DNA of 64,000 nucleotides, from NCBI GenBank assembly GCA_951804985.1, contig OX638133.1, forward strand, positions 51,322,791 to 51,386,790, written 5' to 3'. The stretch comes from Dryomyza anilis. Its lineage: Eukaryota; Arthropoda; Insecta; Diptera; Dryomyzidae. The notes under the pieces are model-generated. The model was not told the DNA's origin. It did no database searches and was given only the letters and a program-made list of their open reading frames with translations. Made by a program: the position numbers and the translations under genes. Below, one piece after another: positions 44,880 to 56,868 of the stretch. The first letter of the stretch is position 1; every line of letters begins with the position of its first letter.

Positions 44880-46195
44880 ATTAAATTATTAATATTCGTT
44901 AAAAACTTATAAATTTATTTTTAAAAATCTATATTTGATGAGAATTTGATTAGTTTTTAATATATGATCTTAATTTATTTTCCTAATTATCATTTTAAAT
45001 ATTATATGTACATGGCGTTGCAAAAATGGCATAACAATAAAGTAAAGTAAAGTTTTGAAATTCCCTTGGCTATATTTCACCGGCATATATTATTCATTTA
45101 TATTCACTCTTAGTGTAGGGTATAAAAATATATTGTAGCGCATAGTTTTGTACGTCTAACACCGAAAAGAAAATTACATTATTGTTTTTGCTTCGAATAT
45201 TAAAATAACTAAAGTATCTCAAAAATTGGCAGAATAAAACAAGAAACAAAAACAAGTTTTTTACCAAGAGTCTTGCTTTGAACTAACTGGAATTGGAATC
45301 ATTTTAACATTTTTTTTTGTAGTAAGTAAAACTTTTTGCGCTAGATACATTTCACACCAAATCTACCAGAGTTAAAGACTTACCTTCTTCAGAGATACAG
45401 TGGTCCAAAGTTTCAAAAAAACTTCGTCATAACTTCTTAATCCGAACATCTAATCAATGGTCATTGTTCTTGCAATTTATATTAATTATTCATAAAAACG
45501 GACCCTTTTCAAATTTTTTCAAATATCAAATATATTTACGGTATTTTCAAAAACAAACTTTTTCGATATAGGCATTTCCAGAAAATCGTCAACTACGACC
45601 GAAAAATTCAAAATGCTCAAATCTTTGTTTGATTTGGAATCTTAAATATGTGAATCTAAAAATATGAAAAGAAAATTCTACTGCGTCAACGGAAACATAT
45701 AAAAAATACAGATAAAGTTACGTTACTACCCAACTTGTAAATATTTATATCATTTTTTCTTTTACTTTGCATAACCAAATTAACTAACTTACATACATAT
45801 TAAAAATTTTATTTTCTGTTTTTTCAGACAACATTAATTAATATTTCTAAAGCTTAAAAATAATCATTGAAACTAAAATAACGGAAAATTTTTGATACAT
45901 TTATTTTCATATTAAACTAACAATTTTTAAATTGTTGAAACTGGTAACCAGTCTGTCATGTGATTTGTGACTTGGATTACAAGAATCCGATCCCGTTGCT
46001 AATTTCGCCTACGGCGCTTTTAACGAAGATCAATGGAAAATTTGATCATCTTAACATTATATTTTATTTTTTAACCGAAAAACCAAATGTAAAAAACGAG
46101 CGAATTTTTTTTCTTATGGTATACAAATGCGGCTCACCTCACCTCTTTTGAATTGGCAATGCGGCACGTGATGCCAAATGAGTTTGACATGCCTG
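44880..46195 (-). mobile_element. Second, diverged copy of the hAT element
   Basis: The right edge GTTTGACATGCCTG (46,182-46,195) and about 1.2 kb of the interior are the reverse complement of 35,989-37,300, including the GCTCGTTTTTTACATTTGG block. The opposite end is not found; homology fades near 44,880-45,000. The frame at 45,960-46,151 is within the element and not a gene. Confidence 0.7.
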
Positions 46196-46429
46196 ATTTA
46201 CATAATGAAATTTACTATCATTTTATAACATCTTATTTAACATTTGAATTATTAAAATATATTTTAAAATTTAGATAAGAAAAAATGGCATGGGTATTAT
46301 TTGTAAATATGACCGTTAAATATTCAAATATGATAGTTTTCCGATTAATAAAAAAATAATTAGGGTTTTACTCATTAAATCATTTCCCGATAGGAATTTC
46401 CTTATGGGGAACAATGTATGATCGAGATA
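46196..46429. other. Short non-coding gap
   Basis: AT-rich, nothing recognised. Confidence 0.5.
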
Positions 46430-47506
46430 TTGACCATTTGTATAATAAAACGCCAGATACTAACAACGGCGTTGACATACCGCCGCTTGACCGTGATGAG
46501 GTCTGCTGGCTGAAAAACAACAAATCCGCAGGATCGGATGGCCTGTCTGGTGAGTTGTTTAAGACAAGAGGCGATGAGGTCATAACGAGCATGCACCAGC
46601 TCATCAGCAGAATATGGTCAGATGAAAGCATGTCAAGCGAATGGAACTCAGTGTACTCTATCGAATACTTAAAAAGAGGGATCCCACGATACGCGCCAAG
46701 TATTGTGGGATAAGTGTCCTCTATATCGCTTATAATGTTCTAATGAGAATATAATGTTAAAGACTGAAGCCCATCGTCAACAGACTGGTCTTACGGTAAA
46801 CGAAGACAAGAAGTACCTGAGGTCAACAATCAAAGAGTCTTGGTGTCTTGGTGTCTTGACAACCACATCTTCGAAGTTGTGAAAGACTTTGTCTACCTAT
46901 GTACCAGCATCAACAAAAAAAATTAACGTCAGCCTGGAGATTAGCCGAGGAATTACTCTTGCCAGCAGGTGTTACTTTAGGCTCAGTAGACATTTGTAGA
47001 CCTCTCTCGACGGACAAAAATTACGCTCTATAAGTCACTCATCATGCCAGTCCTCCTCTATGGCGCTGAGGCATGGACGCTTGCCAACACCGATGAGCGA
47101 GCTTTAGCAGCGTTCGAGAGAAAGATTCTTCGGAAAATCTAGTGCGATATGCGTTGAAAATGAGTACAGAATCAGATGGATCGACGAGCTGTATGAGCTC
47201 TACGCCGACATTGACATTGTCAGGTGTATTAAGATCAAGCGCTTACGCTGGCTTGGACATGTCGAGCGTATGGGTGAAAGCGCTCCAGCAAAAATTCAAT
47301 ATTCAATTCTATACTAAGTGGTGGTCAACGTAGGAGAGGGCGTCCGAATCTCTGGTGAAGCGAACAAGTGGGAGACAACCTGACAACACTTGGAGTGCAT
47401 AATTGGCGCCAGCGCGCGCCATTCAAAAGCGACTGGCGAAGCATCATTGCTGCAGCCGAAATTCATCATGGGTTGTAATGGCCAAATAAGTAAGTAAACC
47501 CTGCTA
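46430..47506 (+). pseudogene. Second RTE reverse transcriptase relic with internal deletion
   Basis: Begins near KTPDTNNGVDIPP, with KNNKSAGSDGLSGELFK and RIWSDESMSSEWN at 46,505-46,660. After ~46,775 the centre of the reverse transcriptase, including its catalytic YADD, is missing, and sequence resumes at LTVNEDKK. Then YKSLIMPVLLYGAEAW (~47,028), KRLRWLGHVERM (~47,240), GRPNL and the C-terminal AAAEIHHGL with stop near 47,477. The tail ATAAGTAAGTAA resembles short-repeat 3' ends of RTE elements. Same family as the copy at 3.3-6.26 kb and, unlike it, not inverted. Confidence 0.78.
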
Positions 47507-48904
47507 TGCAAGGCAATGATCGTGTTTAATCTAATATGACTTAACCGATGAATACCCGATCATTTACCGATAACACATCGGGTAAATTAGTACTAGGGCA
47601 ATGAACAAGGTGAGAGGTATTACCTTAAATCAATGAAGAAATTTTGTTTTCCATACAAGTATGGCCTAATATATATAAATGTACTTACCGAATTTTGAAG
47701 TTTGTTTACAATAACGGTATATTCAGCAGATTTGTGTTTTTCTCGCTGTTCAATTTTTAATGTCAAATAAAGTGTACGTATAGGAAAATAAACTGCTTGA
47801 GGATATAATCTGCCAACCTGTAAAATATATGTAACAAAAATTGAATTAAAAATAATAGTATGCATCGCTGGAAATAAAATATATTCTCAAAATTTGATAC
47901 ACTTTTAATTTTAAATTAATAATTCAAATATGATTTTTTGTAATTCTAGACAATTCGGGATTCTGAACTACAGTGCCAGCAGAACTACGCGGCTCTCGTC
48001 AGTCTCGACGTGGGACGAAAAAATACTGTAATAAAATAAAAATGTATTTTAAATAAATACATTTGTATTTAATTTATGGTAAAATTATATCTACTTTTAT
48101 TTACTACATCGATGTTTTTGAAAAACATTTTGTATTGAAAATAACTACATAATTTTACTGCAAAATTTTAATACATTTGTATTAAAAGAACTACATTTTG
48201 TATTCATATACGTTCTCAAATACGTAGATTACAACATCTGTGTTTACTACATACTGTATTTATTTTACATCAAGGAAAAGTTAAAATAAAACTGCATACT
48301 CATTTAATTTTGCTATATTCTGAATTTATTTAAAAAAGTAAGTATTATCCCTCAAAAAAGATTGTTGTTGTTGTTTATTTAACTTCAAGCTAAATATTAA
48401 AATATTATTACATATGCAATAAATTTTAACATACTGTTTTTATATCAAATTCAAAGTTAAACCTTAGAATGTTCTTCGTTACCTATACCAATGCAATTGA
48501 ATATAGTAAATTATTTAAACGTTGGTTAATTGATTAATTGGTTATGAAAATACTTGAAGTCTCCTTTATACAAAGTACGTATTGACCCATTGAATACAGA
48601 AAAAAACCTTACGTTTCGCTCTCAGGGGTTTTAATTGGGTAGATAACTTACATCTTCCCCCATACGAAGATCGTTTAAAACTACTACATTAAAAGTCTCT
48701 AGGCGAACGTAGACAAATTGCCTATATAACATACATACATCAATTAATAACGGGTAGAATAGATTCACCAGAGCTTCCTAGCAACTTATATTACTTTTAA
48801 CCACAATCGGAGAAGTAGTAGAAATGGATATACTTTTTTTATCTACCATATAGTAGAACTGATTATTTTGCTGCATGACCTATAATATATAATTTAGGTA
48901 ACAA
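47507..48904. other. AT-rich intergenic region, nothing recognised
   Basis: No supported gene or element end; the frame at 47,620-47,865 has no family features. Confidence 0.5.
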
Positions 48905-49772
48905 CTGCACAGAAAAAAAAGTTCATAATATTTATGAATTTGTTCATCAACTTTATAAATTTTTCATTAGGAATCAACCAATGAACAAATTCAGCCAATT
49001 TATGAATCGTTCAAAAAACATAATGAAAAAGTTCATAATATTGATAAACGCTTTCATAATATTTATGAAAAAATTTATGATATTTTTGAACTTTTAACTA
49101 TTTAAAAGTAAAAATAAAATTCTTTTTTATTTCCTTGTATTATTTTTTTATTATATAAATATATTTTTTTTAACTACTTACATTTTATTTTATATCTACT
49201 CCTGCTGTTGCTACCTATTGCTGTTGTTTGTTGTTGAGCGATGCTAAGTACCTGTGGCTCACGTTTCATTGGAGTTGTAAAAAACAGAGGACACGATTTG
49301 TTTTATAAGACCGCAAAGACAAACGAATAAAAAATAAGAACTGTATCACATCATCGACTATCGACGCGTCGTGGCGAGTAGTGAAAATAATCACTGCCCA
49401 TCATCCGGCATGACGCGTCAGCAAAATTAAAATATCTATTTATAGAAAGGTTAACATGGCTGCAATTGCACATATACGATCATACAAAAAAACTCAAATA
49501 ACTACCTACCAACAACTTATTTTGTGTTGTATTTTCTATGCTCCTTTTTGTGGACTAGTTTTTTATTTTTCAGTATCGCCTTTATGCTCGGCTGAATTGC
49601 ACTTCACGTGGAGGCTGCGCTGCTTTGCGTATGAACGCAATTCATAACAATTATGAACGCGTTTATTATATCAATTTCGCTCAAATTGTGCGATTCGTAT
49701 ATACGAAGAATAGTTCATAAGTAGAATGATAAACGGTGTCTCAATTAACGGTGTTCCTTCCATCTGTGTGGC
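48905..49772. mobile_element. MITE-like element, copy 1
   Basis: Starts near CACAGAAAAAAAAGTTCATA and ends near TCCATCTGTGTG. It has many TTCATAATATTTATGAA-type small palindromes at its left. The first ~410 bp recur directly at 50,045-50,520 and about 49,330-49,700 recur inverted at 50,537-50,910. No protein; the frame at 49,456-49,647 lies within it. Confidence 0.6.
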
Positions 49773-49986
49773 CACAGTATATAAGAAGTATTAGCTAAAG
49801 TACGGTTTAAAAGTTATTTTTTCGTTTTAGGGTCATTTTAATGATCATTTTTAATTTATTTTTAGGTTATCAAAGCCCTAATTATAACAAATAAATTCAA
49901 TGATGCCAAATTTACATACAAATATACAATACACAATAAAATTTTCGAATTTTTTGTTATTTGCAAGAAAAATGTTCGGTAAATAA

Positions 49987-50018
49987 TAATGCACCTATAC
50001 CAATCGATAGGTGCATTA
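49987..50018. repeat. Hairpin with 12-bp arms
   Basis: TAATGCACCTAT and ATAGGTGCATTA face each other around an 8-nt loop. It lies in the gap between the two MITE-like elements. Function unknown. Confidence 0.7.
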
Positions 50019-50044
50019 AAAACAAACTATAAATGCTTTTACAC

Positions 50045-51660
50045 CACACAGAAAAAAAAAGTTTGTACTATTTATGAATTTGTTCATCAATTTTATGATT
50101 TTTTCATTATTACTCTACCAATGACCAAATTCATCCAATTTATGAATCGTTCATAAAACCGTAATGAATAAGTTCATAATATTGATGAACGCTTTCATAA
50201 TATTTATGAAAAATTCATGATATTTATGAACTTTAAACTATTTAAAAATAAAAGAAATATATTTTTTTTATATTCTTGTATTATTTTATTTTTTGTATTT
50301 CATTACTTATTTTATTTTATTATTTTAATTTATTTATTTTTTAACTACTTACATACATTTTATTTTATATCTACTCTTGCTGTTGCCGCCTATTGCTGCT
50401 GTTTGTTGTTGCATAATGTTAAGTACCTGCGGCGCACATTTCTTTGGAGTTGTAAACAACAAATGAAACTATTCGGTATATTTTTAAATGACAGGAATAA
50501 TAAAAACTAAGAATTGTATCTGCTACCATCTACTATCGACGCGACGCGAATCGCACAATTTGAGCGAAATTGATATAATAAACGCGTTCATTATTGTTAT
50601 GAATTGCGTTCATTAAGGTATTCATATTCATTTTTTGATGCAAAGCAGCGCAGCCTCCATGTCACGTGCAATTCAGCCGAGCATAAATAAAGGCGATACT
50701 GAAAAATAAAAAACTAGTCTACAAAAAGAGCATAGAAAATACAACACAGAGTAGGTAGGTATTTGAGTATTTGTGTATTATCGTATGTGTGACCTGCAAC
50801 CATTTTGACCATTCTAAAAATAAATATTTTTATTTACTGACGCGTCATGCCGCATGACGGGCATTGATTATTTTGACTATTCGTCGCGACACGTCGATAG
50901 TCGATGATGGTGGATATAGTTCTTAGTTTTTATACCCTACACTAAGAGTGAAAGGGTATATTCAGTTTGGTACGCCGTTTGTAACACCCAGAAGGAAGCA
51001 TCTCCGGTATGGAAAAGTATATATATTCTTGATCAGCATGACCTCCTGAGTCGATTTAGCGATGTCCGTATGTCCGTCTGTCTGTCCGTCTGTCTGTCTG
51101 TTGAAATCCCTACTACTTTTATAATTGAAGAGCTAGATAAATGAAACTTATAACTTAGATTACTAATATACCTACGCTGTATGTGCGAAAAAATTCGGTC
51201 CATTGTGACCTATGATCCGACCACTTATGTTCAAATACCTCATATAAAATGTACATATAAAGATCAATTTTTATGTATACGTGCTTAGGTAAACTTTTTT
51301 GATATCATGCTCAAATACATGAAAATAATGTTTTTCCAGAAACGACTTGTGGTTCCCAAAAAAAAAAATCGAAATTCGGTACACCTATCCATTTGTAAAT
51401 ATAGGTATCAAATGAATGGAAATTCTTCAGCGATTGAATGTTTGTAGTTATTTTCAGGATTCGTATACCCTGGTGACCTATAGATCACTTTGAATGGTAA
51501 CCACACATATGTGTAGGGTGTTTATAGTCGGCTTAGACCGACTATAATTTTGATAATCCTAACTATCATAATTACACCTACTTTAAAATTTCCCATGTGA
51601 TCTAACCTTCCCAACTAGTTTTTATTCGTATGTCATTTCATACTTAAAGAGCAAATCGTT
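50045..51660. mobile_element. MITE-like element, copy 2, interrupted by a dispersed repeat
   Basis: Direct copy of 48,905-49,320 followed by an inverted copy of about 49,250-49,700, so the centre near 50,535 is an imperfect palindrome with CTATCGACGCGACG-type edges. A dispersed repeat at 50,933-51,615 interrupts the inverted part; wording resumes after it (TTTTATTCGTATGTC), proving the nesting. Confidence 0.6.
50933..51615 (-). repeat. Dispersed GTTGGGAAGG...GGGTA repeat, copy 3, with 9-bp target duplication
   Basis: Close copy of 6,631-7,281 in reverse. TAGTTTTTA occurs at 50,924-50,932 and again at 51,616-51,624, directly bordering TACCCTACAC and GTTGGG ends. The interrupted MITE confirms that only one TAGTTTTTA was present before insertion. 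This defines the element's ends. Confidence 0.82.
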
Positions 51661-53019
51661 TCCTTTTTTGAATAATTATGTAAAAATGTTGAAACATTAT
51701 TGTAAACATTTGTAATTTTATTTTTTTTACATTTAATACACTCCTTTAATAAAAAGATACTTTGTTTTTGTTTGTTTTTATTTGTTTTTGTATGAATACA
51801 TATTCGTCACATTGTTAACTAATTACTAACTTTTTTCACCAGTTCTAATTTTAAAATATGTTGGAAAACCTGGGGCAAAGTGGGACATCAAGTAATGTGG
51901 GAAATTGCAATTTTTGAACATATTTTTGCACTTAAAAATGTAAAACAATTGCTTTTTAATATGACATCAACTTTTTCATCCATGGTTATAATGAAATTAA
52001 TACCTTTTTATTGTTTGTCGAAAACAACTGATAAAATTGTTTTTGAAAGTTTTTAGAGTGCTGATATTTGATGTAATAAGTGAAAATTGTTATCGTTTTT
52101 AATTAAGACGGTATATTTAAAATGGTCGCAAATTCCATATATTTTGAAATACAAACGGGTTTTGCAAATAATTTAACATTGCTTAAATTGTGCTAAGTTA
52201 TTTTCAAATTTTGATATTGGGGTAAAATGGGAATCATTTAATGGAGTAAAGAGGGAAAGGTGGTATAAGAAATGTTTGTTGTAATTTTAGTGAAAATAAT
52301 GTATTATATGATTGGTTCAGCCAAGAAAAATACTTCAATCGTGGCCACAAATTAATGAAAAGCCACAATTTGAATTCACCCGAGATAAGAGCTGAATTGC
52401 AGAAGATTGCCTAAAAGCAAATGCAGAAGCAAATACATCGGTGAATATTTTTCAACTTCATGAGAACAAGAAGAATTTTGTACAAGAAGAAATTAAATTT
52501 CAATAAATCAATGAACTGTAACTACAAATATTTGAATTGTACGAACCTGACCACCAGCAACTACACATGTGTCCATTAGGACTCAGAATATTATGACTAT
52601 GATAATTTTGTTTTCGTATTTTCTGAAAATATTCATATTCATAAAAATGAGATATTCATATATTTAAACATTTTTATTTTATTTTTTCCAGAATCTTGTA
52701 ATCTTGTTCTTGGCCTTGTTCTTACACAGTAAGTTTTGCTCTCGCATGATCTTGTTCTTAGTCTTGTTCATGCAATACTTTTCTTGGTCTTGCTTGCAAG
52801 AATCTTGCAAAATTTTAAAAATTTTAAAATTTGAAATAAAAGATGGTAGACAAAATCCTAATCTTCATATTAATTATAAAATATAAAATTTTGAAATAAT
52901 CATAAAAAAGTAGTCGGATTACTAGTTTTTGATTCTTTTAAAGTTGTCGTGAAAATAATCAAAAATTGTACTAAGAATCAAATTACTTTTTGATTATTTC
53001 TAATAGTAATCAAATTTTT
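51661..53019. other. AT-rich intergenic region, nothing recognised
   Basis: No supported gene. Short CTTGTTCTTGG-type imperfect repeats occur at 52,700-52,800 and AGTAATCAAATT-type repeats at 52,970-53,020. The frame at 52,704-52,886 follows the repeat pattern. Confidence 0.5.
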
Positions 53020-53050
53020 TTGATTACGATTCCTAAAGAATCGTAATCAA
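53020..53050. repeat. Hairpin next to the large inverted repeat's left arm
   Basis: TTGATTACGATTC and GAATCGTAATCAA, 13-bp arms with a 5-nt loop. It lies 14 bp outside the first base of the left arm that can be paired within this window. Confidence 0.75.
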
Positions 53051-53104
53051 AAGTAATCGTAATCCAACCTTTACAGCTCTGGTACCACATTATAGTGTTG
53101 TTTA

Positions 53105-53215
53105 AACATCGGTAGTACATCGATAGTAATTTGACTATCGTGACCATCGATATTCCAGAAAAAACTATCGATGTTAAATTTCGATAGTTTTAGTACGAAA
53201 TTTGCGATACGTTTT
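53105..53215. repeat. Cluster of TATCGAT-like motifs in the left arm
   Basis: At least five partial matches to TATCGATA, such as ATCGATAG, ATCGATAT and TATCGATG, within ~110 bp; mirrored at about 63,865-63,970. The 8-mer TATCGATA is the known DREF/BEAF-type site in flies, but every copy here departs from it by at least one base. Confidence 0.5.
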
Positions 53216-53710
53216 TTTCATTGTTGCAAACTTTGTTGCTTTTAGATAATATAAAAAATATCAATTAACCCGAAAATATTAATATTTAGTGCATATACTG
53301 CACAATCGATGAACGTAGCGAAGAAACTACATTGTTTCGTCTATTTTATCTTTGGAGTTGCATGTGATTTTGCAGTTGTGTTCAATTTATGCGTAACGGA
53401 TGGTGCGTAACAGAGCCTTATATTCTTTTAGTTTGAAAAACAAGAAAAATAAAAACCAAAGCACACATCTTCATTAATGTTCACTTTCATAAATATTTTG
53501 CACACTTTACATTGTTACTTTTCTGTGCTGTGAGATTGGGCCAAGTAATTCACGCAGTAGTGGAAATTCTTCACTACGTTATATTTCTCATACAGGTTCT
53601 TCTCCTTCAACCTGGAGCAAGTCGCTAAGCGATGATCCTGACAAAGTTCGCATGGCATTGGACGGGCCCCATACTGTCGTCCATGACAATAAGAGATGGG
53701 TCAAACTCTT

Positions 53711-53956
53711 TTATGTGTATTGGATTCTTACGATCTTCACATTTTGGAGGTCAACACGGTTGTCAACACTGCAGTTGTTATTTAGGGTAAAGTTGTTGGA
53801 GGGTTGGGTCTCAGAAAGTATTACCTTGTTGAACATTGACACAATATCGTCGGGTCTAGGTCTGCTTTCAGGAATGTGTGCTGAAAAAATCCATCCAAAT
53901 TCAGTATCACGGGCCTGGTCTTGTAGAACTTTCGATTGCATAGGTTGGCAAATCAT
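53711..53956 (-). pseudogene. BEL/Pao pol fragment in the left arm
   Basis: The frame contains DTEFGWIFSAHIPESRP, wording typical of the region after the aspartic protease in BEL/Pao retrotransposons. The N-terminal part present in the other arm (63,010-63,348) is deleted. No other pol domains follow. It is a fragment, not a gene. Confidence 0.6.
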
Positions 53957-54684
53957 TTGTTAGAGTCTTGAAAACAACTGCGTTTTAACTTTAAAGTTAG
54001 GGTCAACAGGAAACTCAATGTCAAATCACATGATTCTGATGGGTTTGCAGAAGTCGTTTTATTAAAATCACTCACTTTAGCATGAACTGCACGGGCTGGA
54101 AGGCCTATCCGCTTACTGGATCAATCAGGGCGCTAAGAATTGGTTTCCTCTGTGTTCAATGATGTACTAAGAATCATTTTCTTGTGTCAATCCGTTATTT
54201 CCTTCTGTCGGTCTGTAGAATGTATTTGGGTCGTGTTTTTAATTCTGACTTCGGGTTTGAGTTCAGACTTAGAAGTGAATGATCCCTTTTTCAACATGAC
54301 AGACACTTGGACTCACTTTTACAATTTTTAAAGCCGGGAAAAACATAGCCAAAACTTTCGCATTGAAGGAAAAAAAAATGGAATTTAAACTTCTTCTATC
54401 TTCGTTTTTCGTAATTTGGACACATCCTTTATGCTGAAAATCAGTTTTTCAAGTCATTTGACCTAAGGGCTTTGGGTCTACGTTCATCTAAGTGAGCTGA
54501 TTTTGATCCACATTTTTTTTTACCAAAAAAATGTAATTGTCAATGCTGTATACAAATCGCTGTAGAATCGCCATTTTTTTATTGGAATCTGATAATTTTT
54601 GCTTGTTCGGAGTGCGTAGAAAACTAAAAAATTAAATATAACTTTCTTGTGCTCGGGATTGTAAACTTACGTTGCCGGTCGGAT

Positions 54685-54700
54685 GACTACATTTGTAGTC
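54685..54700. repeat. 16-bp palindrome GACTACATTTGTAGTC (three copies)
   Basis: Occurs at 54,685-54,700 and inverted at 62,360-62,375 as part of the arms, and separately at 61,168-61,183 in the spacer. Each has CCGGC-type bases 3-7 bp away. Function unknown. Confidence 0.75.
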
Positions 54701-55792
54701 AACATGTACTTGTATGGTAATATATGAAAAGAAACACTTGTACGCAAACTGTAATACTTGTATGTACATTTTAACATATTTAGTTTTAAGAAATTGATTT
54801 TTAACACAAACGTCAGACTTCCAAATGTTTCAAATTCTTGGAAAATGGTCTCAGACGCTCATTTGGGAAAGGCCCCACAAGTCCTGTAATATCTGTGGAT
54901 ATTTTTGGCGTAGAATTATAATAAAAATCACGTTTTGTAGATAAAATTCCAACATTTGTTTGTGTTTTTTAGCATTTGATTATATTCCAGCTAACACACC
55001 TTATATATATTTTATATGGGTCTCTGGAACTCACTTCTGAGATTACATTACAATTTCCATAGTTGCTCTAAAACCATAATTTTAAAAATAAATAAGTCAC
55101 ATAACAAGTAGTTGGAGGAACCAAAGAAATTCACAAAATTAAAAAAAAGGGTTAACAATAAAAAGCAATCTTCATTCATGAGACAGCATTTACCGATGTT
55201 ACATATGAGCACGTATACTCTTATACTGGTTTTTACATCATCTGAACGTAGAAATTGTACAAAGGCCATAACAGGGAACTGATCATTGTATTTTTACATT
55301 GATCTGACCAGGACCATGACTTCCCTAATAATGTAAATTTGTACTAGGGCCACGATATGTAGATAGTTGTTGGTTCGCTGTCGTTCATTTTAGTTCAAAA
55401 TAGAGATTAAATCAACTTTATCGTTAACTTTATCGAGCAGCTCTAGTAGTCAGCGTTCTACCAAACCGAATAAATCATAAAATGTCGGTAATAACAAACA
55501 TATATTGTACTTCACAATATGTCTGTACCCTCATAGTTTGATTAATGTACTCCGGCCAAATATAGAAGCCTCAATACTTTATACAAAAATAGAAGATCAC
55601 TCTCAATTCAATATTTAACTCAATTTTCCATGCCCTTGAATGTGATCACTGTACTTTGCTTTTTTTCCTATTTTTGCGATATACGCAATTAAATTACATA
55701 TGCAAGCACATTTTTAAAAAATAGATAAAAAATAGAGCCACAGCACTCAGACAGGGTTATATCCATTGTGCTGTGATCCAGTTCCCTGGTTT

Positions 55793-56868
55793 TTAATGAT
55801 ACTTCTTAGATTCATTATTGAATCTAAGAAGGCTATTGTGTGATAGAGAGTGAAGCTGATCCTCTCTCATCACGTCTGTGCCAAAGATCTGCCTTCTAAT
55901 TCTAGAAAATGCTGGAAAGTCACAGAGATAGTGCTCTGTGGTGCCAGTTTCTTCGTAGCAGGCAGAACATAAGGCGCTTTCGGCCAGGCCGATTGCGTTC
56001 ATGTATTTTTCACATGCGTTGTGTCCCGTTAGAAGTCCCGTCAGTTTTCTGCACTCCTTTCTACTTAAGGAAAGTAGAAACGAGGCCGATCTTTTGGTTA
56101 TCGTCGGTGTCATGAGCTTGGAGAATCTGAATTTTGTCTCATTCAGCCATCTGCTCTTGTGTGCAGAGGCGACCCAAGAGCTGATGACGAATTTTCCCGT
56201 AGATGCAGGTAGTCCAAGCACAGGTTCTGGTCCAAATGGATTATCCTCAGATCCAGCACGTGCTAGTTCGTCAGATGTTTCATTGCCCGAAACTCCTTTA
56301 TGGCCCGGCACCCAAATCAGTTTCAGTGTATTGTATTTACCAACACAATTGAGACGTGATCTGCATTGACGTACAATTTTGGATGTAATGACCTGGTTGT
56401 TCAAAGCCATAAGAGCAGCTTGACTATCGCTGCAAACTGCTATAGCCCTGTCCTGCCATCTATTATCCGCAATGAAGTCCATAGCCATAAGTATAGCATA
56501 GACTTCGGCTTTAAATACCGAGGAATTTCGCCTAAGGCGAAATGAAGTCTGCGGTCATCCGGTTCCACAAACACTCCAGCACCAGATCCCTGATCGATTC
56601 TGGAGCCGTCTGTGAAAATGCGGTGTGACCCTCTACCTGGCTCATAGTCAGGCGTTAGCCAGTCTTGAATGTCAGGTTGGCAGACCTCAAAATTTCGTCT
56701 TGGTAATATTTCTATTATCATTGCATCAGAAGGCATCTCCACTAGACAGGTGTCTAATGGAGTGTCAAGTGCAATGTCAGAGATATTCCAGGGAACATTA
56801 AACCAGAAACCACCTCGTTTTAGTCTCCAGCAGCCTTTCATGGCTTCGCACCCGTAACACCCAGACAC
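55793..56868 (-). pseudogene. LOA ORF2 C-terminal part: RNase H and zinc-knuckle-like end
   Basis: Two frames. The first (56,440-56,868) carries RIFTDGSRIDQGSGAGVF, the start of RNase H. The second (55,793-56,488 and slightly upstream) continues with the Glu region (AEVYAILMAMDF), CSDSQAALMAL and SGNETSDELARAG, then CEKYMNAIGLAESALCSAC and TTEHYLCDFPAF, a CX2C...HX3C-like end. The frame changes near 56,500. All four RNase H acidic residues can be found across the two frames. Confidence 0.83.

Larger units (their letters stand above)
53065..55711. repeat. Left arm of a large inverted repeat (arms at least 2.65 kb)
   Basis: Reverse complement of 61,318-64,000 with small indels and substitutions. 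It holds a TATCGAT cluster, BEL/Pao fragments, the palindrome at 54,685-54,700 and AT-rich non-coding DNA. Its inner edge is GCAAGCACAT. The outer edge cannot be fixed because the right arm runs out of the window. Confidence 0.92.
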
